Below the pieces are notes generated by a model. The model was not told where the DNA came from, searched no databases, and was given only the letters and a program-made list of their open reading frames with translations. A stretch of 64,000 bases of DNA, from assembly GCA_905182565.1 (NCBI GenBank), contig CAJJCB010000024.1, positions 1-64,000 of the forward strand, in the 5' to 3' direction. The stretch is from Acidimicrobiaceae bacterium (lineage in GTDB: Bacteria; Actinomycetota; Acidimicrobiia; Acidimicrobiales; Poriferisodalaceae). Both the position numbers and the translations under genes were made by a program. This document shows positions 36,836-43,589 of the stretch, piece after piece (position 1 is the stretch's first letter; every line of letters starts with the position of its first letter).

Positions 36836-36937
36836 TATAAGTGTTGTTTGCTAGCCAGACATGGAAAACCTTATCTACGGCAATTTTTTTCGATACGCAC
36901 TATCTTGCTAACAGTGACAACAGTCAGGGCAGAATTG

Positions 36938-37729
36938 ATGGGCTATTCGGTTTACGCAATCAAGTATGCGCAGAGAGATGCTGTCCGAAGCGAACATTTC
37001 TTGGGTGGTGACCCACATGAAGGTTCACCAATGCCGATGGATTACTTTATCTGGTTGATCCGTGACTCTAAGGGACGAACTTGGGTTGTTGATACTGGCT
37101 TTGATCGCTCTGATGCCCAGGAAAGAAATAGAACGCTGCTTCGCACTGCAGAAGAAGCTCTGGCATTATTTGACGTTAAAGCAAGCGAAGTAGATGATGT
37201 GATTTTGACACATTTTCATTATGACCATGCTGGTGGCGTTAAGCAGTTTCCGAACGCAACGTTTCATGTTCAAGACGAAGAAATGTCGTTTGCGACAGGA
37301 AGAGATATGGGGCGAAAAGCCCTCCGGCACGCGTTTACAGTTGAGCACATTAAAGATTTAGTAGAACGGGTATTCGATGAGAAAGTTCGCTTCCATAACG
37401 GTGATGTAGAGCTTGCCCCTGGCCTTTCGTTGCACCACATAGGCGGGCATACACGCGGTTTGCAAGTAGTCCGAGTCGATACGGGTTCTGGCATTGTTGT
37501 TTTGGCCTCCGACGCCACTCACTATTATGCGAATATGGATGAAGAGCGGCCCTTCCCAATCGTTCTAGACGTAGGCAAGATGATAGATGGCTACGACATT
37601 TTGAGGGAATTAGCTGGCGAAGATGGGGTCATTGTTCCCGGTCATGACCCTCTAGTGTTTGAGCGTTTTCCGTCGGCGACATCGGCGCTGTCAGGTATAG
37701 CGGTCATTTTGCACAGATCTAGGGCATGA
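36938..37729 (+). CDS. Metallo-beta-lactamase-fold lactonase-like hydrolase
   Basis: 263 residues from the ATG at 36938 (AGGG eight bases upstream); an earlier in-frame start at 36848 would add a tail unlike the family. The metal motif is LTHFHYDHAGGV (HxHxDH), then a histidine in HIGGHTRGLQV, an aspartate in LASDATHYYAN and the final histidine in VPGHDPLV. The layout is that of N-acyl-homoserine-lactone lactonases and related lactone or ester hydrolases. Because it diverges from the acyl-CoA carboxylase regulator, hydrolysis of a pathway lactone or ester is more likely than quorum quenching, though the latter cannot be excluded. Confidence 0.85.
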   Translation: MGYSVYAIKYAQRDAVRSEHFLGGDPHEGSPMPMDYFIWLIRDSKGRTWVVDTGFDRSDAQERNRTLLRTAEEALALFDVKASEVDDVILTHFHYDHAGGVKQFPNATFHVQDEEMSFATGRDMGRKALRHAFTVEHIKDLVERVFDEKVRFHNGDVELAPGLSLHHIGGHTRGLQVVRVDTGSGIVVLASDATHYYANMDEERPFPIVLDVGKMIDGYDILRELAGEDGVIVPGHDPLVFERFPSATSALSGIAVILHRSRA

Positions 37730-37748
37730 GAAAACTGATGAACGAAAG

Positions 37749-38897
37749 TTAAAACGAACGATCCTCTGAATCAAGTCCGAGTAGTACTCTTCCTGCAGTA
37801 TCGATTTGGTAGCTTCCAACCGTGAAATGGCCGGCAACAGCTTTGATATCTGCAGCTAGCTGAGAGAGTGGTGATGTTTCAAAATTTGAACTACTGCCGG
37901 CAGCTAACGTAATGAGCTCAACTGCGGCTACAGAATTTTGCACGGACCACGAGCAAGCTAGCCGGGCTAAAGCATGTTGATCAGAAGTCACTTCAGATCC
38001 GGCTGCGACGCTGTCCCACAGATCATGGAGTGTCTCAGCAACCCATGCCTTTCCGGAGCGAACTAACGCCTCGGCCTTAGCGACAGCGGAAGCAGCGTCA
38101 GGTCGATTACGCAGCTCAAGTTTTGAGTTCAGAGGTTTTTTGGTACTGCAGAGTTTCTTGAATTCGTGAATCGCTCGAAATGCCAAACCAGTTGCGATGC
38201 CGGTTTTAGGAAAGGGAAATCTTAGCCCGGAAGGCAGTCGGTAGAACGGAGTTTCGGGAATAGGTAGAGAGTGATTGGCCACTACTCCAACGGAGTCAGA
38301 CGGAACAAAGTGATTATGAAGTACCACATCGTTGGACCCAGTGCCTCTAAGCCCAGACGTGAACCACGTTTTTTCTATTAAAGAATAATCTGCGGTAAGC
38401 AAAGCAAAACATAACTGAAGTGGAGATGAATCCTGGACGATGCTATTGAGTATCCATTTATCAGAAGAGGTGCACCCGCTCACAAAATTCCACCGCCCTG
38501 ACAATTCCCAGCCGCCCTCAACTTTTTGAGCTCTTCCATGAGGAACACCGGAACCGGCGATTACAACGTCAGGCTGACACGGCCATAAGTTTTTAAGGTT
38601 CTCCGGAGGTAAGTATGCCGCAGCGATACCAGCTTCCTCGTTGCAAGTCATTGCTACCCAGGCAGTCGAGCCATGAGAGAATGCCAGCGCCTCTGAGAAT
38701 TCGACAAGAACAGAAAGATGTTCTTCTCTCCCACCGTATTCTCTAGGCACCAATAGTTTCAAAAGATTACTCTCAGCAAGTTTTTTGATGACTTCTGGGT
38801 CTGGTTGGCGAAGCTGATCGGCAGCGCTAGCTTTGCTCTCCACCAGTTTCAGCATTGGTTTGAGCTCTTCTCTTATTGAACTGCACCCATCGGTCAT
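37749..38897 (-). CDS. Acyl-CoA dehydrogenase-like flavoprotein (HsaA/group D monooxygenase type)
   Basis: 382 residues. The acyl-CoA dehydrogenase fold is seen in NLLKLLVPREYGGREEHLSVLVEFSEALAFSHGSTAWVAM, GGWELSGRWNFVSGCTSSDKWIL and the FTSGLRGTGSNDVVLHNHFVP segment. The last is common to the HsaA / p-hydroxyphenylacetate-monooxygenase-like branch that uses reduced flavin and oxygen rather than CoA substrates. The typical catalytic glutamate motif is absent. It diverges from the first gene of the nine-gene array at 38951 across 53 bases and may act on the same substrate. A flavin reductase is not adjacent. Confidence 0.78.
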   Translation of the reverse strand: MTDGCSSIREELKPMLKLVESKASAADQLRQPDPEVIKKLAESNLLKLLVPREYGGREEHLSVLVEFSEALAFSHGSTAWVAMTCNEEAGIAAAYLPPENLKNLWPCQPDVVIAGSGVPHGRAQKVEGGWELSGRWNFVSGCTSSDKWILNSIVQDSSPLQLCFALLTADYSLIEKTWFTSGLRGTGSNDVVLHNHFVPSDSVGVVANHSLPIPETPFYRLPSGLRFPFPKTGIATGLAFRAIHEFKKLCSTKKPLNSKLELRNRPDAASAVAKAEALVRSGKAWVAETLHDLWDSVAAGSEVTSDQHALARLACSWSVQNSVAAVELITLAAGSSSNFETSPLSQLAADIKAVAGHFTVGSYQIDTAGRVLLGLDSEDRSF

Positions 38898-38950
38898 CTA
38901 ATCAAACTATCGTCTATTGGAGAAGACGTGAAGGGGCAATTGAGAGATCA

Positions 38951-41425
38951 ATGAAACGAGCAAACTCAAGCAAGCTAATGGAAGATATTTCTGCGGCGTT
39001 ACCACTCGATGGAATGCGCGTTTTAGACCTCACTGATGAACGTGGAGAACTAGGCCCCTGGATGCTTGGAGAGCTAGGCGCAGACGTAATAAAAGTTGAA
39101 CCTGTCGGAGGTGCTAGAAGCCGAGGCGCCTTGCCATTGCAAAAAGACGACGAGTCGGACCTTCGAAGCTTACAATTTTGCGCCTACAACTCGAACAAAC
39201 GGTCAATCGTGATTGATCTAAATGCGCATAGCGGCCGGCTTTTAATGGAGGATCTTATAGAGACTGCTGATTTTATTTTTGAATCTGATACCCCAGGGCT
39301 GCTTGCTCAAGCAGGGATTTCTAGTGAAGACATTTTAGAAAAAAACCAGAAACTAGTCCACGTGTTGATAACTCCATTCGGTGAGTCTGGGCCTCGTGTC
39401 GGTGATCCGTGTTCAGAACTTACCCTGGCTGCCCTAGGCGGGCCAGCAAACGTGCAGGGTGTACCTGACCGTCCACCTGTCAAAGCCACAATTCCCCAAG
39501 TTTGGAGACATGCAGGAGCGGAAGCTGCAGTGGCAGCTTTGGTTAGCCACAGGAGAATGCTGACAACCGGAGCAGGGCAAAAAGTAGTTGTTTCTGCTCA
39601 GGCTGTAATGACGTGGACTTTACTCAACGCAATGGAAGCCTATGAAATTCAAGGAAAAGATATTCACCGCACAGGAACAGAAGTTCGGCTGGCGATTCCC
39701 CTGCAGCTTCGTGTTCCCACTCTCGACGGTTGGTTAATAGCCATATGTCGAGGCGAGTTGATTGAATCGTTGCTTCCCTGGCTGATAGTGGAAGGCATCG
39801 TTGATGAAAGCTGGAGACATGAAGACTGGATGACATTCGATAATCGTGTGCTTAACGGCGAACCTGCTGAACACACTTTCGAAGATCTTTACAATGCAGT
39901 GGCAAGCCTGTGTAAGCGCTACCCGAAAGACACCTTGATGCGCAGCGCATTGAAATTAGGCGCCACCTTAGCCCCGATCAATGATGCTGAAGATCTAATG
40001 AATTTCGATCACCTAGCTATCAGAAAATTTTGGGTTGATTCCGAAACGGGCAGAGGTTTGGATAATGTGAAGTTGCCTGGCGGTTATGTTTCCTTTGACA
40101 ACGAACGGGTGAAAGCGAACCGAAAGCCGCCACATGTCAACGAACATTCAAAAGAGATACGAGATGAGCTGGCTGCTCACTCGACCTTTCCTCAAGATCG
40201 TGAAATCCCCAAGTCGGTCTTGCCTTTAGAAGGACTAAAAGTAGCTGATTTCGCATGGGTTGGGGTAGGACCGATAACTGCTAAAGCGCTTGCGGACCAT
40301 GGAGCAACCGTAGTCAGAGTTGAATCAAGTTCTCGTATAGACCCGTTGAGATTAAACCCACCTTTTAAAGACAATATTAACGATGAGAACATGTCTCATT
40401 TCTTCGGAACCTTCAACACTTCGAAACTGGGTATCGACATCGATATGAAAAACCCAAGTGGGTTGGAGGTTGCGAAGAGTCTTGTGGAATGGGCCGATGT
40501 AGTCATAGAATCCTGGAGTCCTGGAGCGTTTGGTCGAACGGGTCTAGATGATGAAACAATTAGAGCCTTGAACCCAGACGTAATAATTGTTCACACATCG
40601 TTGCTTTCGACTGGGGGCCCCTTGTCGCCCTTGGCGGGCTATGGGTATCATGCCGCTGCAATAGCTGGGTTCTATGAAGTGTTTGGCTGGTCTGATCTTC
40701 CACCAGATGGGCCATATCTTGCATATACCGACACGATCGCTCCTCGTTTTCTAACTCCTGCAGTGCTTGCTGCTATTGACCGACTTGAACGAACTGGCAA
40801 AGGTTGCACAATTGATGCGGCTCAGCTTGAATGCGGCCTGCAACTACTAGCTCCAGAACTTTTGGCGTACCAAGTATCGGGTGAAAAACCGATGCGCTCA
40901 GGTAACAGAGACCCCCAAAATGTTCCTCAAGGCGTGTATCCAGTCGATGGCGAAGATCGATGGATAGCAATCACTATTGAAGATGATGCTAATTGGTCTG
41001 ACCTATGTCGGTTGATGAACAAACCCGATTGGGCAGAAGATCACTCGCTGCGTACCAGAGAGGGAAGATACGGCGCGCACGATCAAATAGATAACGAAAT
41101 AGCTACATGGACCAGAGCCGCCGATGGTAAGCAACTGGAGTCAACCTTATTGGAAGCTGGTATTCCAGCAGGTTTAGTGCAACGTAGTAGCGACCTGCTT
41201 GTCGACAAGCAGTATGAGCATATGAAGTTCTACAGAAGGCACGTTCATGGAGCTATGGGAGAAGTGCCGTATGCAGGCCATCAGTACATGATTGACAAAT
41301 ATGATCACGGGCCGTTAAGCGCGTCACCATTGCTTGGTGAGCATACTTTTGAAATTCTTGCTGACCACTTAAAGCTAACGTCAGATGAAATAGCTGATAT
41401 TGCAGTTAGCGGTGCGCTGGGATGA
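38951..41425 (+). CDS. Tandem-domain class III CoA-transferase A
   Basis: 824 residues from the ATG at 38951, two fused CaiB/BaiF domains. Domain 1 starts LDGMRVLDLTDERGELGPWMLGELGADVIKVEP; domain 2 starts near residue 423 with LEGLKVADFAWVGVGPITAKALADHGATVVRVE. The catalytic aspartate is present only in domain 2 (D594 in AYTDTIAPR); the equivalent of domain 1 reads TIPQVWRHAG with no aspartate. The DMSP CoA-transferase/lyase DddD has the same two-domain architecture, but so do many uncharacterised actinobacterial proteins. First gene of a nine-gene array; its TGA overlaps the next ATG (ATGA). A paralogue is at 43590. Confidence 0.88.
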   Translation: MKRANSSKLMEDISAALPLDGMRVLDLTDERGELGPWMLGELGADVIKVEPVGGARSRGALPLQKDDESDLRSLQFCAYNSNKRSIVIDLNAHSGRLLMEDLIETADFIFESDTPGLLAQAGISSEDILEKNQKLVHVLITPFGESGPRVGDPCSELTLAALGGPANVQGVPDRPPVKATIPQVWRHAGAEAAVAALVSHRRMLTTGAGQKVVVSAQAVMTWTLLNAMEAYEIQGKDIHRTGTEVRLAIPLQLRVPTLDGWLIAICRGELIESLLPWLIVEGIVDESWRHEDWMTFDNRVLNGEPAEHTFEDLYNAVASLCKRYPKDTLMRSALKLGATLAPINDAEDLMNFDHLAIRKFWVDSETGRGLDNVKLPGGYVSFDNERVKANRKPPHVNEHSKEIRDELAAHSTFPQDREIPKSVLPLEGLKVADFAWVGVGPITAKALADHGATVVRVESSSRIDPLRLNPPFKDNINDENMSHFFGTFNTSKLGIDIDMKNPSGLEVAKSLVEWADVVIESWSPGAFGRTGLDDETIRALNPDVIIVHTSLLSTGGPLSPLAGYGYHAAAIAGFYEVFGWSDLPPDGPYLAYTDTIAPRFLTPAVLAAIDRLERTGKGCTIDAAQLECGLQLLAPELLAYQVSGEKPMRSGNRDPQNVPQGVYPVDGEDRWIAITIEDDANWSDLCRLMNKPDWAEDHSLRTREGRYGAHDQIDNEIATWTRAADGKQLESTLLEAGIPAGLVQRSSDLLVDKQYEHMKFYRRHVHGAMGEVPYAGHQYMIDKYDHGPLSASPLLGEHTFEILADHLKLTSDEIADIAVSGALG

Positions 41426-41925
41426 GAGAACCTACGTTTCTCGACCTGGTTAGGGCGGCAGAAGGTCTGGCAGGCCTATTGCGTAAAGCAAATCAAAAAA
41501 TAGCAGTTTCAGAATCTGCATCTGGCGGGCTTATAAACGCAGCTTTAGTCGGAGTTGATGGTGCCAGCGATTTTTATGTTGGCGGGATGATTGTGTACAC
41601 CTCAGTCGGAAGAAAAATTTTATCTCAGGATCAACCGACTCCCCGAGGCATGAGAGGAGCTACAGAACTGTTCGCGCTTTATCAAGCGGAACGGGCGAGC
41701 GAGATTTACGAGGCCACTTGGGGGATCGGGGAAACTGGCGCTACCGGGCCACAAGGCAATCCTTATGGAGATCCTCCAGGTCATGGGTGGGTCGCTTGTG
41801 TAGGGCCAGTGCGCAAAGTTCAGAAGCTTTCGATACCGGATAATTTGCGAGTAGTTAACATGCACAAGTTTGCGTTAGCGGCAATTGAGCTTGCTAGCCA
41901 GACGGTAAAGACAGCGACCGAATGA
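41422..41925 (+). CDS. CinA-like (nicotinamide-nucleotide amidase domain) protein
   Basis: 167 residues, the C-terminal CinA/PncC-type domain alone. Core motifs are recognisable but altered: AVSESASGGLINAALVGV where classic PncC has AESCTGG, VGGMIVYTSVGRKIL where it has Y-S-N-x-x-K, and GETGATGPQGNPYG where it has TGIAGPGG. True PncC deamidates NMN. The changes and the location inside a CoA-transferase operon suggest another amidase, lactamase or hydrolase role. It overlaps both neighbours by four bases (ATGA), so its product is made in step with them. Confidence 0.75.
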   Translation: MREPTFLDLVRAAEGLAGLLRKANQKIAVSESASGGLINAALVGVDGASDFYVGGMIVYTSVGRKILSQDQPTPRGMRGATELFALYQAERASEIYEATWGIGETGATGPQGNPYGDPPGHGWVACVGPVRKVQKLSIPDNLRVVNMHKFALAAIELASQTVKTATE

Positions 41926-42560
41926 ATTCTGTTAATGGCAGTAATCGCTACAGCAATTTTCCTGTCGACTTTTTTGCCCGTGCTGATGATGGCTTAGATG
42001 CTACTTTTTACAGCTCGCCACGATTCGTTGCTCACATTGACGAAGCTGCAATTACATGCATCGGCAAGCTATATGAGGAACTAGAGATAAGCGGCGCAGT
42101 GCTTGATCTCATGAGCTCTTGGATCAGTCACTTCACGACAACGCCAAAAGAACTAGTTGCACTCGGAATGAATGAACAAGAGTTGCAGCAGAATCCCGCA
42201 GCGGCTTCATGGGTGCAACAGGATCTCAACGTAAACACAGTTTTACCTTTTGCCGATTCATCTTTTGACGCTGTCGTTTGCTGCGTGTCGGTTGACTATC
42301 TAACTAAACCACTTGAAGTCTTCGACGAGGTGCATCGGGTTCTTCGTCCAGGAGGCAAGTTTGTTAATACCTTTTCGAACAGATGCTTCCCCACCAAAGC
42401 CATTAATGGTTGGTCTCGGACTGATGATGAAGGCCACGCAACGATCGTTGGAGAGTATTATCGCTTGACAGGGCCCTGGGAGAACCTTCAGGCCCAGAGA
42501 AGAACCCAGTCTGGTCATCAAGGAGATCCGGTTTATGCTCTTTGGGCCGACGCAACATGA
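41922..42560 (+). CDS. SAM-dependent methyltransferase-fold protein with atypical motif I
   Basis: 212 residues. The class I methyltransferase fold is shown by LPFADSSFDAVVCCVSVDYLTKPLEVFDEVHRVLRPGGKFVNTFSNR (motifs III-V). The usual SAM-binding GxGxG loop is replaced by VLDLMSSWISHF, and ELVALGMNEQELQQNP follows. This variant occurs in a conserved bacterial family with no proven reaction, so it is doubtful whether SAM is used in the usual way. It overlaps the CinA-like gene by four bases and is followed after 23 bases by the luciferase-like gene. Confidence 0.75.
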   Translation: MNSVNGSNRYSNFPVDFFARADDGLDATFYSSPRFVAHIDEAAITCIGKLYEELEISGAVLDLMSSWISHFTTTPKELVALGMNEQELQQNPAAASWVQQDLNVNTVLPFADSSFDAVVCCVSVDYLTKPLEVFDEVHRVLRPGGKFVNTFSNRCFPTKAINGWSRTDDEGHATIVGEYYRLTGPWENLQAQRRTQSGHQGDPVYALWADAT

Positions 42561-42583
42561 TTAACCAGGTCTAGCTTATTAAT

Positions 42584-43585
42584 ATGACGTTACTCCCTCT
42601 ATCTGTTCTTGACCTTGCCACAGTCGCGAGCGATGCGAGTAGCGCTCAAGCATTGAGTGAGGCCACGACTACAGCCCAAATAGCTGAAGAACTGGGCTAT
42701 AAACGGTTCTGGGTCGCTGAACATCACAATATGAATACAGTTGCAAGCACATCTCCGGCGGTTCTGATGGCCCATATTGCAGCCACAACTTCGAAAATAA
42801 AAGTTGGCTCAGGCGGAGTAATGCTGCCGAATCACGCTCCGTTAGTGATAGCCGAACAATTTGCGCTCTTAGAAGCGTTGCATCCCGGAAGAATAGATCT
42901 TGGCATCGGACGAGCTCCAGGAAGTGACCGCGAAACTATGATCGCTGTGAGGGGCTCAGCTGCAGCGATGTCGGTCGAAGATTTCCCGCGTGACCTGGTT
43001 GACGTTTTGGGTTTGCTGGGTGATGTGAGGAGCGAAGAAGGTCTGTGGAAGAAATTTGCAGCAACGCCATTAGCGGTTTCCTCACCGGACGTTCTCCTCC
43101 TTGGATCTAGTGGCTACAGCGCTCAATTAGCAGGAATATTAGGTCTCCCATTCGCGTTCGCTAACCATTTTGATACTGGAGGAACTCTTGAGGCAGCAAA
43201 GTTGTACCAACAAGCTTTTCGGCCATCCCCAATTCTTGAAGAACCCTACACAATCATTACAGCCGCAGCGATAGCAGCCTCAACACACGATGAAGCTGAG
43301 CGATTAGCTGCACCATCTCGTTTACGTAAATACGGTATGAGAACCGGAAGATTCTGGGCGCTCATGCCACCTGAAGAAGCATTGGCGCACCCAGAATGGG
43401 AACGAGCCAACGCAATGCCAAGTAACTCGCTGCTTGGTACGGCAGAAGATATAAAAAGCGGACTCATCGAGTTAGCAAAGGCTGCAGAGGCCTCAGAAGT
43501 TATGATTTACGGTGCTACCTACGGCGTAACGGAACGAATAAAAAGCCTTGAACTAATCGCTGACGCTTGGGATTTGGGTAAATAA
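42584..43585 (+). CDS. LLM-class flavin-dependent monooxygenase (group 1)
   Basis: 333 residues. LSVLDLATVASDASSAQALSEATTTAQIAEELGYKRFWVAEHHNMNTVASTSPAVLMAHIAATTSKIKVGSGGVMLPNHAPLVIAEQFALLEALHPGRIDLGIGRAPGS is the signature of luciferase family oxidoreductase group 1, a TIM-barrel flavin or F420 enzyme. It is shorter than, and distinct from, DMS monooxygenase DmoA of the NtaA/SnaA branch. It would oxidise an unknown substrate with reduced flavin and oxygen. It is followed after four bases by the second tandem CoA-transferase. Confidence 0.85.
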   Translation: MTLLPLSVLDLATVASDASSAQALSEATTTAQIAEELGYKRFWVAEHHNMNTVASTSPAVLMAHIAATTSKIKVGSGGVMLPNHAPLVIAEQFALLEALHPGRIDLGIGRAPGSDRETMIAVRGSAAAMSVEDFPRDLVDVLGLLGDVRSEEGLWKKFAATPLAVSSPDVLLLGSSGYSAQLAGILGLPFAFANHFDTGGTLEAAKLYQQAFRPSPILEEPYTIITAAAIAASTHDEAERLAAPSRLRKYGMRTGRFWALMPPEEALAHPEWERANAMPSNSLLGTAEDIKSGLIELAKAAEASEVMIYGATYGVTERIKSLELIADAWDLGK

Positions 43586-43589
43586 AAAA

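Noticed and set aside
36938-37729. Quorum-quenching AHL lactonase (aiiA) naming
   Set aside because: The metal motif fits, but the context is acyl-CoA metabolism and no signalling genes are nearby; kept as lactonase-like only.
38951-41425. Naming this gene dddD (DMSP lyase)
   Set aside because: Architecture matches, but tandem CaiB proteins of other function are widespread and no specific DddD residues could be verified by eye.
42584-43585. Naming this gene dmoA (dimethylsulfide monooxygenase)
   Set aside because: The protein is too short and belongs to the group 1 luciferase branch, not the NtaA/SnaA/SoxA branch that contains DmoA.
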